Shown: positions 1 to 12,100 of the stretch, piece after piece
Layout: each line of letters opens with the position of its first letter
How positions within the stretch are numbered: position 1 is the stretch's first letter
NCBI GenBank assembly: GCA_033980235.1
Contig: CM067070.1
Location: forward strand, 2,002,478 to 2,066,477
DNA: 64,000 nt
Reading direction: 5' to 3'
DNA from: Diadema setosum
Taxonomy: Eukaryota > Echinodermata > Echinoidea > Diadematoida > Diadematidae
Position numbers and translations under genes: made by a program
The notes under the pieces: generated by a model
Told to the model about the DNA's origin: nothing
Seen by the model: only the letters and a program-made list of their open reading frames with translations
Databases searched by the model: none

Positions 1-1400
1 TCGGCTATACTTTCATTTCCGTGAAGGTAATGGTTATTGCATGTTTTAAGGAGTAGTAATGGTAAATATTTGTCTTGGAAAGAAAAAGAAGAAGTTCGAT
101 TGCGCGTAATAAGATTGCGAAACTATACCCCACCTTTATTGAATGTGTTGTGTGAAACTAAAAATTCTTCAAAGGAGAATTCTAATCAATCAGAGATTTG
201 CATGACTGCCGCGCAGCGATACACTCGGGCTCTTATCAACCACTTTAAGATATAATTCACTCTGGATGCTTTTTTGTTTTGACATAACGGAAATGTACTG
301 TGTACATAATGTATCTAAGTATTTAACATTATTGCGTGCATTATTATGTATGCATTTCATCAAGATCATAAGCTCTATCATACCCATTACCGTAATATAT
401 ACGGTTCACAGCAATGGACGAAATTCGTGAAACGTGGAGACGCACATAACACTGAAAATAAAAATAAAAATCACTTCAAAACATAATTAACGATGAAAGT
501 TTGGAAACGAACATAGAATTACATGATATTAATCATATCATTTTCATTTTAGTGTAGTACTTGTAGAATGAACTGAGAGGGTTTTTTTGTATTGTATTTT
601 TTTTTTTGTCTTGTATGTACTCTTTGTACTCTAGACTCTGAGAAAAATAGGTTCAACTTTGCAACTTTCTAATCTGAAAGGTGCAAAATTGCACCTATAA
701 AGGTACAAGTTGAACCTATTAATCGAGTGTAACGTTAACTCCATGAAAGCTTATCTATTGCCCGTTGCTTATAATAAATGAATTATATTCACATAAAATT
801 GTATAAAGAGACAAAATACATGTATTGCAGAATGAGTACTCCCCGATTTATCTTACAAGTATACTGTAAATGGTTTTATAATGCCAGTTTAAATTCCATC
901 CATGAACCACACCGGGCTTGCTACAATATGAGTGGACATCCTGACCATCAGCACTGTCCAGGGAGTAGAGACGTGGAGATTTCTGTGAGTGACGCTTTTA
1001 GCTGTGGTTATGATGATGTAATTGAAGATAAGGAACTGTATTTCTTAAAGAAAATTGTATGCAAATGTTTCATGAATCAGCATAAAATAAACGTTTCCAG
1101 TTTAGACACGTAATGCAATACAAGATGTATCAAATCAATATACAAATTTAATAGCATATTTAATATTCATACTGTCATAATGTATATGTATGCACAAAGA
1201 CCTGTGTGTTTCCTTAACTCGACAGAGAAAGAGAGGAAAGCGAATGGACAAAGGCATGACAGATAAGATGAATTATTCACAAAGTAGTATTTAGTTTACA
1301 CTACATATTTCACTGTATCCAAACAAAAGACCTCAACATAAAAAAGAGAGAAACTATTGGAATGCTGTTAGCCCGACATTAAAGTTGGATGGAAAAATGA
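1..1400. repeat. Segmental duplicate: upstream region of an off-window copy Z
   Basis: Matches 57995-59270 and 62130-62370 (and 63840-63995) nearly block by block, and less closely 22840-23700. In gene B this DNA starts about 380 bp upstream of the start codon. A third receptor first exon is therefore expected just left of base 1. No coding exon was seen inside it. Confidence 0.75.
646..720. other. Conserved upstream hairpin (Z copy)
   Basis: Perfect 14-bp inverted arms (AATAGGTTCAACTT and its complement at 707-720). The loop holds another small AGGTGCAA/TTGCACCT inverted pair. The same arms recur upstream of gene B at 59083-59132 with a shorter loop. Confidence 0.5.
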
Positions 1401-2440
1401 ATGCAGACATTATGATGATGATGTAACAAACAGACTTGAGGATAGAAATAATAGCCAAAAAAAAAGTGGATGCGTAATTCCTTTAAAGAGTATTTACAAT
1501 GTAATATACATGTACACGTATGCACAACATGCATTGCTTACGGAATTTTTACGCTTGCTCAAGGAAGCTCTTCAATCTTTCCTCCACTTTACCTCAACTG
1601 TTACCATGCCAACCATCGGATACTGTTACACTGTCCACACAAACAATTTTCAGAATGGGGTTGCACTTGTCTCAAACAAGCTACGAACCACTTCCTTACG
1701 ACACTGCTAAAAAATAAGATGCTTTAATGTGTTCATTGTTGTGAAACTTTGCTTAGATCTATTCAAAGATGAGAATAATTTTCAGTACTTTCAGGGGAGG
1801 GTAGAGCTTTCGTTATTAAAAGTCCAGTTTACCTTTGGGAGCAGTGACTTTAAAATATTCAAGATATCACATTTGATGCATATGAGTAGGTCTGTTGTAC
1901 CATAAAACATCCTACCACATAAAATTTTCACAATAAAGCCTAAAATACAAGGATATATAAGTATTTTCCCTAATAAACAGTAACTGTAGACGGTTTAGTC
2001 TGAAAACATTTATATTATAACTATTGTTCACATTTTGTATATTTAGCAATACTTAGCATTGATTTTACTAATTCAAATTTTTACAGTGATTGTTTCTATC
2101 CCTAACACACATACTAGAACTATTTTAAAGCACTAATGCTGGGTAATGCTAAATTATGCCTTTAAGGGAGCCTTCCAGAAGACATTACAATAGTTAAACA
2201 TTTATAATGAATACGACTTCAGAAGGTAGAAATTATCCCCCCCCCCCCAAAAAAAAAAAGAAACTGCCTTTGTCAAGAATATTGCAAATTTCTGGTCCAA
2301 ATTTGCATAACCTGCCAAATTAGAATTAAAATATGCTAATGTCAGCAATTAACATCTTCAAATTCATGAAATTCTTCCGTCGAGATGTTTGACAAATTTC
2401 CATACATCGACGTAAATAAGCACTGAATTGATCGGTGTTT
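1400..2440. other. Intergenic, no gene seen
   Basis: AT-rich sequence with only short chance reading frames and a C/A homopolymer patch near 2240. It lies downstream of gene A and upstream of the presumed copy Z. Confidence 0.5.
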
Positions 2441-2900
2441 TAGTAGTAGCCATGATAAAAAAAAAAAGAATCATGGGCGTTCATACTCGAGCAGGATTCG
2501 AATCTACGACCTCCTGATCTCCGGAAAGGCGTCATCTCCACTAGACCATCGGGCTTCCGCCCGACAGCAAGTTGTGGCTCTAATCCTTATAGCATGCAGA
2601 GGGCACTGCGTATTAAAATTCATGAAATTCTTCCGTCGAGATATTTTCGTTGCAACTGATTGACAAATTGCCCTACATCGACGTAGATAAGCACTGAATT
2701 GATCAGTGTTTTAGTAGTAGCCATGTCGGGTGGAAGCTCGGTTGTGTAGTGGAGATGACGTCTCTCCGGAGATCAGGAGGTCGTAGGTTCGAATCTTGCT
2801 CGGGTATGTACGCCCATGATTTTTTTATCATGGCTACAACTAAAACAGTGATAGATTTAGTGCTTATTTACGTCGATGTTCATTCGTTGACGTGTACTTG
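2440..2900. repeat. Inverted pair of tRNA-like repeats
   Basis: A minus-oriented copy (about 2486-2573) and a plus-oriented copy (about 2731-2812) of a tRNA-like unit with A-box-like and B-box (GGTTCGAATC) blocks. They are joined by the same TTTTATCATGGCTAC flank found at 34-36 kb. Probably a tRNA-derived SINE fragment. Confidence 0.6.
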
Positions 2901-3094
2901 AATGTTATCGATGAGCGTATGCTTTGGAGAACATATCTTAATTTGCTACTTTGCAATTCTATTCCAGTGGGCTAACGCTTGTCGTGGTTTGGAATAAACC
3001 CTGGTGGGCATCAATATGAGATCCATTCAATCGAGTCAACCTTTTTACCCTCACATACTGGGTCCTTAATCATCGATGCTTTCACCAGTATTTG

Positions 3095-3815
3095 TTTCAA
3101 CATCAAGAACGAGATACCCAGTTTCATCCACGTCACATTTTGTTTCATCATCAAGAGCGAGATAGCCAGTTTCATCCACCTCACATTTTGTTTAGTCATC
3201 AAGAGCGAGATATCCAGTTTCATCCACGTCACATTTTGTTTCAACATCATGAACGAGATAGCCAGTATCATCCACCTCACATTTTGTTTCAACATCAGGA
3301 ACGAGATAGCCAGTTTCATCCACCTCACATTTTGTTTCAACATCAGGAACGCGATAGCCAGTTTCATCCACCTCACATTTTGTTTCAACATCAAGAACCA
3401 GATAGCCAGTTTCATCCACCTCACATTTTGTTTCAACATCAGGAACGAGATAGCCAGTTTCATCCACCTCACATTTTGTTTCAACATCAGGCACGAGATA
3501 GCCAGTTTCATCCACCTCACATTTTGTTTCAACATCAGGAACGAGATAGCCAGTTTCATCCACCTCACATTTTGTTTCAACATCAAGAACCAGATAGCCA
3601 GTTTCATCCACCTCACATTTTGTTTCAACATCAAGAACCAGATAGCCAGTTTCATCCATCTCACATTTTGTTTCAACATCAGGAACGAGATAGCCAGTTT
3701 CATCTACCTCACATTTTGTTTCATCATCAAGAGCGAGATATCCAGTTTCATCCACATCACATTTTGTTTCAACATCAGGAACGAGATAGCCAGTTTCATC
3801 CACCTCACATTCTTG
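3095..3815 (-). repeat. Coding 48-bp minisatellite, 15 units
   Basis: Fifteen head-to-tail 48-bp units with few substitutions. Each encodes one 16-residue tyrosine unit on the minus strand. Since 48 is divisible by three, copy-number changes keep the frame, and open frames also appear on the plus strand as by-products. Unit 13 carries the stop; units 14-15 and a C-terminus ending ESIDD with its own TAA (3068-3066) lie beyond it. Gene B has two units in the same place. Confidence 0.9.
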
Positions 3816-4397
3816 TCTTGATCTGCTTACATAGATAGAGTGAGAATAAAAGGGGTCATTCAGGTCTAAGACCGAAAGGCCAATCTTATCATTGCCATCA
3901 ATATCCCTCTGGTGATGTTGCACTTCAGGAATGGATGGGGATTCTTCTACAGTGTGGGGAATTTCCTGATAGATTGAAGATTGAATGTTTCCAGAGGTAC
4001 TAGCATCACATTTAGCAGCTCCTGGCCGAATTGATAATTCTACGTTGGTTGGGCTATCGCAGAATGGGACATCGTCGCAGTCAAAAGCTTTCATAGTAGC
4101 TCGACTTGTTTGAGGATGGCATCGAGTACCTTCGGGCAGATTGACATCGGGTAGCATGTAGCCATGTTTATCCGTGTCCTCTTCATCTGTACTGGTATCC
4201 CTGGATTGAACAAATGTAACGTTCATCCGCTCTTTCACAGCACCTGACATGTCCATGTACGGTTCTTTCTTGCTAGCTGCTTTCTCAGAAACGCCTTTAT
4301 CATCTTGGTGTATGACGTCATAAACGGATCGTGTCCTGGTGTCCGGTGAACTTGTAGCATCTCTCTCGCTGCTCGCCTCCGTTTCATAACCATGGCT
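3192..4397 (-). CDS. Gene A exon 8: tyrosine-repeat tail
   Basis: The acceptor is ...tttaaag at phase 0; the exon codes about 401 residues to a TAA at 3194-3192. In order it has SHGYETE, SVYDVIHQD, EPYMDMSG, HGYMLPDVNLP, SIYQEIP, FYSHSIYVSR, then 13 copies of a 16-residue unit (GYLVPDVETKCEVDET and variants). By eye the tyrosine contexts are seven YxxP, three YLVL, two YLAL and one YLVH. Known families: pYMDM is the PI3K p85 SH2 type, pYxxP the Crk/Abl/RasGAP type, and Yxx-hydrophobic can also be an endocytic signal. Whether these sites are phosphorylated is inference. Confidence 0.8.
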   Translation of the reverse strand, partial: SHGYETEASSERDATSSPDTRTRSVYDVIHQDDKGVSEKAASKKEPYMDMSGAVKERMNVTFVQSRDTSTDEEDTDKHGYMLPDVNLPEGTRCHPQTSRATMKAFDCDDVPFCDSPTNVELSIRPGAAKCDASTSGNIQSSIYQEIPHTVEESPSIPEVQHHQRDIDGNDKIGLSVLDLNDPFYSHSIYVSRSRQECEVDETGYLVPDVETKCDVDETGYLALDDETKCEVDETGYLVPDVETKCEMDETGYLVLDVETKCEVDETGYLVLDVETKCEVDETGYLVPDVETKCEVDETGYLVPDVETKCEVDETGYLVPDVETKCEVDETGYLVLDVETKCEVDETGYRVPDVETKCEVDETGYLVPDVETKCEVDDTGYLVHDVETKCDVDETGYLALDD

Positions 4398-7300
4398 CTT
4401 TAAAGATAAAATGAAGAATTAAAAAAAAAAAAGACTTGTAAAGTCCAGATTTGATAATCCCCATATTGACACGAGTATCTCTGGGGACATTCAGTAACAT
4501 AAGAGTGAGGAATAACTATCTATATAGGTTTGCCGATTTTTTTTACCTGGTACTGCATAGTGTGTCTTATAGCCATGTTGCATCGTGTATTGTGCATGAT
4601 TCTCGTAACAGTGCAATGAAACAACAATGCTAAATGATATGAGTTTTCTTCTGTTAATTTGGATTCTCTTCTTTATGTTCAAATGCATTGGATCAATATA
4701 TATATGGGTCAGAATTTTGAACGATGTACAATTGAGCCAAAACAAGGCAAAATTCAAAAAGTAGGAAATTCACCAAATCATTCATCTTACCTGAAAGAGT
4801 ATAACTCAAGCTTTAATATGAACCCAATTATACTAGGATTTTCCCAGAGGAACAAGTTTTTATTCACCGCTGAAGTTTACCATGTCCAGAGCAGCGAACG
4901 TCCGTGAGGAATAGTACTGCACATACATTTGAATACCATTTAACATAGTTTCCAAAGATCTGATTCAGTTCAAAATCCTAACGAAATATCTGAAGGGACA
5001 TGTGTACGTGATTGCAGAATATTAAGCTTGTACTCTTAACCTGTACGTAATGGTAGACATTTAACTAAATTCGTCATTTCTGTGGAAATATTGCTCTTCC
5101 GCTAAACACTTTCTTAACTTTACGCGCATTTTACAGACACTCAATATTTTCACCTCTTATTTCACTATCCCATACTTCAATCCTCACTCCCAAATAATAA
5201 TATACCTTTTTAAGATGTATCTCATCTGGGCAGTCTCTATAACCCAACAAACGTAGCATAGTTTTCATCACGGAGGCTCGCATGTAGCTCACGGACGTTC
5301 GGAACAAACAAGATATTGAACAATGCAGCTCTCTTGAGTTGGAAACGCATTCTGCTCACAACAAACAGCAATTTCATGTCGAGAACAAACTCCTCTGCAA
5401 AATCCTGAATAGATATTACCAATTCTCAATTATATAAGCTTGTTTATCTTCTCATACTGAGGAATCAAAGAAAACAATTTCTCCATCTCTCGTAAATGAA
5501 CGTACAAACGTACGTGTAATCTCAGTGACGTAGTCCATCCTTGAGAACGAATATATTTATCAAAATTTCGTTATCATGAAGTAAATATCCAGGTCCTAAA
5601 CTTGTTATATAAAGTCTGCAATGCAAAATTTGCTTTTTATATAACGAACATGATCACAGCTAAAATCATGACAAAGAATTAATATAGAAAAACAACAGAA
5701 ATGTGCTCCGTTATAGAAATACGAAGTTTAGCTGGGGAGGGCAAGCGAATACGTTAGGAAGAAATCCCTCTGTGTTTGCTCCTTGTGTTACACACTGTTA
5801 CCGAGGAGAATTTGTGTTATTATATTAGTCAGAAATGATAATAGGTTCGATACTGCGAAGTTTCGTCATAACAAGACACAATAAGTCCATGTAACTTGGA
5901 TGGATGTTTGTGACTTCGATATTATACAATACGGTTTGTTATAACAAACCTTTTGTAGCGCGTCATTTCGGAGGCTCGTTATTCATAAGGTTTGTCAATA
6001 CGAAAATTGATAAAGTTCGTATAATTATGAAGCCTTTTCATTCGGTAAATGATAGGAATCTCCGAAGGTTAACCGAAAGGCTTTAATTGGAACATGAAAA
6101 ATTATGTTAGCTTACCCAAATGTGGAGAAACAAGTTAACAACTAAAATCCTCCAATTTCAAAACCTCATAATAACTGTTTTCACCTAAACGAATATCAGG
6201 CCCATTCCACTTTTGGAAGAACGGACCTAAAAATAATGATCCTTAATATCTATTTTTCGAAGAACATTTCTAATAACAAACCTCCTAAATTAACTACAAT
6301 TTGTTTTTCCATTTTGGAATAACAAACCTTTGGACATCGAAGTAACGAATCTTTGGAAGAGCGAACGTATCAAAGTGCAACCTTAAACCTATTCTTAATC
6401 ATCACTTTTTTAACATGTGTTTTCAAAGTAAGCACAAAAGCACAAACAAATTGACGATCTCTCTGTCTCTTAAATGTAAAATGAAAAAAAAAATCTTGGA
6501 AAAAATTACAAATGAAAATTTGTTTAGCATTGATGAGTATAAAACAACACCATGTGATGATAAGCGGAGGACTTGTGTGTTTTCATCAGACAATAATTGT
6601 ATACTGCATGATTTTTGTTCGCTTGTGACGGCATTTCGATGAATAAAAACATAAACAAACAAAAAAAAAACTTCTCCAGAGGAATTTGGTATAAGGGGAG
6701 TGCACTGGCAATTCTTTTCTCTGTGTGTTGGAGCTCGATCCCTTCTCTGTTTCTCAGTCATTTTCATTCAACTGCTTCCACGTCCTTTTGAAACTTTTCC
6801 GTTTCTTATTCAACACATGCTCATTACATACTTCTTCCGTCATTATCCTGAATGTGTTTGCGTATCACTTTTCGAATTTGTTTTGGTTTTTTTTATTTTG
6901 TTTTTGTTTTCTGTTTGGTCGCAGCATGTTCAGGCTACTGAGGGAATGAGAGAATATCGTCATGAAGAGAAAAATAAGAATGAATTAAGGCATTTAATAT
7001 CATGACAATTACAGCGAACGTCCGTTATGGAGACCAAAACTGGATGTGTTCTGTTTGAGACGGCAGCTACCATACTCAAAAGATAAACACTTGAAGAGTT
7101 TGTTTGCAAAAACCGATAAGTCCATTTTTGAAGATTTTGAAGTACAGTCTCTGTCATAAAGTACAAAATAATACCTTTTAAATGATATATTGGTTACTAC
7201 ATATAAAGGTATATTTTTGAAGTTATGGTCAAAAGAAGCAAAAATTTTCTTATTATTCCCTTTATTTTTCTTGACCTTTAATCGCAAATATCTCCATTTG

Positions 7301-9113
7301 ACAAATATGGACTTATCGGTTTTTGCAAACAAACTCTTCACTTAGAGCACCTGTCACTAAAAAGTGGCACTGATCCTCTTTCTCCTACTATGTAATCCAC
7401 TGACTTATTCAATCAACGAACATCCGTGAAAAAAAAAAAAAAAAAAACGTTTTCCGTTTGTTATTACAGGTAAATTGAGTGCTGAACGTTATTCACTTTC
7501 GGGTATGAGCGGCTCGGTGATTTGGTAATATTTTCAACTAGCATTAATCTTATGTGCAGTGATATATTTGTAATTGTCAGAAATTTCCTTTCTCGGACAG
7601 AACTTCCGTGAGCGAAACTTTCAGAACCTGTAACAGTACAAATTGTCTCCAGAACCTCATTAGAGAGAAATTTAAACGCACAGAAATTACAGATTACGCA
7701 AAATTCCATTTTCCTATAACTTTGTTTTAAGTGTTTAGCTTTTTTTTGTATAATTAGAGGGAAAACAAGCGTAAAATTGTGAGTAAATTTTCAATTGTTT
7801 GTTCATCATGATCACATAACGCCTTAAAAATTCTGAAACTACTGCTCTAAACTGATTTTCTACTTTGTAAAACTTTATTTGTCGCTATTCGAGCCAAAAG
7901 TTTTAAAGAATACAGGACACTTTCGGGACAAGTTATACCTATCGAAGGGATTGCATACGTCACGGATGTTCTCTGGAATTATCACGGACGTTCGTTCTAC
8001 TACTAGGGTCATGTTCCAGGACGGATAACTAATCGGCAGAGAGTACCTAGCCTTCCTAACTCTTTCAAAAATTTGAAAATGTATTGTCAATGCAAATTAT
8101 AAGAAATTTGACATCCTTACAACATTTGCTCAGAGGGGGATCAGGAGGTGAATTTTCAGAGAAAATATTAATTATTTGCTTAGTTTTTGATGAATTGCAT
8201 GGTCCAAAAACTGCGGACGAACCTCAGTCGGCTCCAAAAATGGCATGCAGCTCCTCGGCTAGAGAGCCAAAGTTAAAATGCACCTTCGCCATCAAAGCAA
8301 GATGGTGTCCCACTCGAAAACGTTTTAATCATCACGGACGTTCTTTTTTTTCTTGGAGGTTCGTCTAAAAATATAATTTCGGTTCCTATTTGACAAAGGA
8401 TGGACAGAAACTCAAAACAAACATATTATCGTGTTGCTAGATCTTAGTTGATTACGACTCAGAACAATATCACCAATAACGTTTCATGGGCTACGATCTT
8501 TATTAGAAAATAGCGGAGGCACGTCCGTGACGAAAACTGAGTATAATTTTGCATAAAAGAATATTACGTCCCATGTACAGCCAGCAGACGTACAATTTTT
8601 GCAGGATATGTTCATTAGGTGGAACACCAAATTTTCGTATACGTTACAGTTGGGACAACAAAGTAGAATTTGCAGCAGCGATAGAAATAAAAGCATCACG
8701 GACGTTCGTCTGTTTAGGACTTTGATATTTTAATTGTTCTCTGTAGTTTTATTCGTGCTCATAAAGTTCTTATAATTTTGTGGTACATACCCATGATATG
8801 TCAGATCCAGAACATGGTCAGATATTAGATGCCACGTACCATTAAAAATGCACATGATTAGTTTGATAAACAAAAATTATTGTGAAAATAGCGTTTTTAC
8901 CGTATTTTTACGCTTTAAGTCCTTGTGAAATGAAAAATATCAGGCAAAAGTCAACCAAACCATATATTTCCTGAAAGGAAATTTACCAATTTTTGAGATG
9001 ACATGAAAAAATCTGGTTTCTTAGATCATCCTGGCGTGTTCTAAGGGAAAGAATGTCATAAGGTACGAAAATTGGCAATTGTACATCGTTCAAAATTCTC
9101 ACCCATATATATG

Positions 9114-9157
<44 letters not shown>

Positions 9158-12100
9158 TTGATGATGAATAAGTTGTTGATGAATAGGGATATCCGCATCA
9201 CGATACCGGTGTCTGAATTGTATATAGCACTGCATACTTGATATAACTCAGTTCGGAAAAAAAAACCCAACAACTGTCATATTAGAAAGCCTTTATGAAT
9301 ATAAGTACTTTTGTAGTGTGGAGGGGGGGGGGGGAGGTGTCCGGGGGAGGGTATCTGTAGACACTATTAGTTTACTTTGAATACTTTAAAAATCTGCTAC
9401 ACTCGAACCCTCGTTGATTAGAAATCCTTTCTCAGTTTAAAACTTACTATATAAACTCTATTCAAAGTAACAAAAAAGTCCAGCAATTAACAGCTTTCAT
9501 ACTTTCTTGATGATGTGATACTTGGAATCTTCCTTTATAATTGTATCAGGTCCTTTCTCTCTTTACAAATTTAGGATTCCATGTGCAATTAACAGCTTGT
9601 AGAGGGAACCAACTCAACTTTATCTGAATTATGTGAAAAGCAATAGCGAAATATTGGCGTTATTTATACATTTACGAAACTTGAAGAGAAGGGTTGAGTT
9701 GTATGTTTTAAACTTCAATTCAATTCAATTCGATTCCATTCAATTCAATTCAATTCAATTCAGTAATGGTTTTATTTCGATCGCATTGCAGTCAGATACT
9801 GAATTGCACGATGTTACAATACAATATATCACATACACAATACGGAAAAAGGAGTACGTGTTATAAAATTACAAAAAGCATTTCCATCATGAATACACAA
9901 TATTTTGGAAACTCTAGAATCTCAAAGGCATTTCACCACTACCTGTGATGTGTTCTGGAAGATGTGAAGCGCGTAGTCTGGTGAGGTCGTAACGTCGCCG
10001 AATTCGTTGCCCGGAACTTGAGGCAAAGAGCGACCCACTGCATTGGGATCAATACTGGTGTCGGATGACGTAACAGGATCTTGTATGTGAGGTACGAAGC
10101 TGGTTGAAGTGTCTACAGGATATATTTCCAAGCGCCCTCTATCGGAGTCAACAACCCACTGATTTGAAGATTCCGCACACCAAAATCTATTATTGCGCAA
10201 ATGGGGAAAAAGGACAGAAAATCAAAACAGTCCAATTCATTTTGAAGTATATTATTGTACATCTACCTATACGCAATGATGATAGGGAGAACAGCGTCTA
10301 AAGAGTAAACATAGAATGAAAACGTTCCCTTCTGCATATCTTTACATCAATATTAGGCAGCAAAAGGACAGCTTATGTGCATTAAAAGTGCCACGTATAA
10401 AGATTCAACATTTTGTTAGTTTTACCTTGCAATTTCTGATATAAGATATTGAATATTGCAAATACTTATAATATTTGTTTAAGTAGGGGAGAGCGGGGAG
10501 AAGTGGGACATTATTTCAAGTTCCCCGATTTCCTTCTTATATCTTTTTATAGAAGAGACGATTACATTTTCATTTGGGCTTGCCTGAAGGTTCATATGGT
10601 AAGTTACACAAAGAGCTATAAACTGGGGGTGACACTGTTCTCAATTTTCGGCAGTTAATGAAAAGATAAAACCTTATTTTTGGGGAGAAGTTGACCCACA
10701 AGTGGGTAAAGTGGGACAACGGCAAGAGAGAAATGGGGCGGTGTTGGTAAAGTGTGACATCCTATAAAAAAGTCGGAAATGTCAAAGTTGGAAGGCGTAA
10801 TGAAACATTGGTAATGAAAACAGTCAAACATGCTTCAAAATGATCTTTACTTCAACAAAACAAGTTTGAACAACATGTTTGAAAATCTGAACTGTTTTAC
10901 ATGTAATGCTATTATGAGGGACAAATGGGACACGTTGTCCCAACTGTCCCTCACGTGGCATATATACATAAATATGTACGACTGCTCAGTAACCATGCAG
11001 GCATTTGTCAAAGACAAGTTATATCAGTTGCATATCAATAAGGCTCACCACCAGCTTCAATTGTGCCCTTGAAATCATGAATACAAAGACAACAGGTTAA
11101 TTAACCTGATTTCAAAAAAAAAGTATCATATTTTGGGAAAAAATTTAAATAGCAATTTAGACATACTTAGAAATTGCCGAACTGCATGGCTTTCTTAGTG
11201 TGATGTATGGTTGCTAGGAGCTTATTGTAGATATAAGCCAATCGCTGATTGGTTGAACAGTTTTTGATTCAGAGAACGTGTCCCACTTGACCCCAACTTG
11301 ATCCCAACTCACCCCGCTCTCCCCTACAATTGGAGAAAACCTCCCTGAAGAAATTTCCAGTATGCTGATAAACATTTTTTCCGATTTCTTTGATCAATAT
11401 ATTTTACCTTCTAAATCTTTTACTCATACCACTAGCTATGAGGATATTGATATTGAATTTTGTTTTGAAGAAATAAAAACAAAGAAACCGCGGGATATGA
11501 TGATATCAAAGTAACTTCTTTTTTTTTTTAGATAGGTTTTATATTTTCTATGACGGATCGAACCTTTGGTGCATATTTTCAATTTTTCAATGTTAAGTGG
11601 TCTGTATCCAGAAAAAATGAAAATAGATAAAGTTATACATTCCTATATCTAAGAGTGAAGATATGTTAGATAATTATTAGTAATTATAGGTCCATATTGT
11701 TTGTATCAGGTCTTGGAGGAAATCATATATAAAAGAAAGGGGGATTTTGTGAAAATGTGTTCTTAAAGACTCCCAGTTTGGTTTTCTAGAAAAGCATAGC
11801 ACCTGTCACGTCTACTGAATTGGTTGATAAATTTGCACACCGTTTAGATCACTCGGATTTGATTGGTATCTTCCTAGACTTCTCCAAGGTCTTCGACACT
11901 ATAAACCATAATAATGCCCCGCTACGTTATACTTGAGAAGGCCTTGGAGTGGTTCGGGAGTTATCTAACTGATCGTTAACAATAACTGTTTTTTTTTAGA
12001 TTGTAACTTTGATTATTATGAGAGAATAATTGTGGCGTGCCACAAAGTAGCTCATCGGACTCGCTGTTATTTGCTGTCTATATTAATGATTCGTGCTTCC

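Larger units (their letters stand above)
4895..8710. repeat. Dispersed 12-14 bp motif GAACGTCCGTGA, both orientations
   Basis: Near-copies at about 4895, 5289 (inverted), 7015, 7417, 7601, 7960 (inverted), 7982 (inverted), 8332 (inverted), 8519 and 8696 (inverted), all in intron 7 of gene A. Several form facing pairs around unrelated DNA. Confidence 0.55.

Noticed and set aside
3095..3815. CRISPR-like regular repeats (also at 45853-46125)
   Set aside because: The genome is eukaryotic; the units abut without unique spacers. One is coding, the other is the arm of a foldback element.
2979..3838. Long open frames on the plus strand and in a second minus frame across the 48-bp array
   Set aside because: The period is a multiple of three, so several frames stay open; only the minus frame continues into the paralogous tail of gene B.
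4308..4324. TGACGTCA as a CRE site (also at 38150)
   Set aside because: It lies in coding exons of both paralogs and encodes the conserved YDVI motif.
5237..5422. 61-codon minus frame (FAEEFVLDMKLLF...) as an extra tail exon of gene A
   Set aside because: Gene B has no counterpart, and the A model is already in frame without it.
7960..8345. A compact promoter or operator array
   Set aside because: The ATCACGGACGTTCG words are spread irregularly and occur in both orientations with long gaps; more like element ends.
8084..8368. 94-codon plus-strand frame in gene A intron 7
   Set aside because: No recognisable domain, and it contains copies of the dispersed GTCCGTGA motif.
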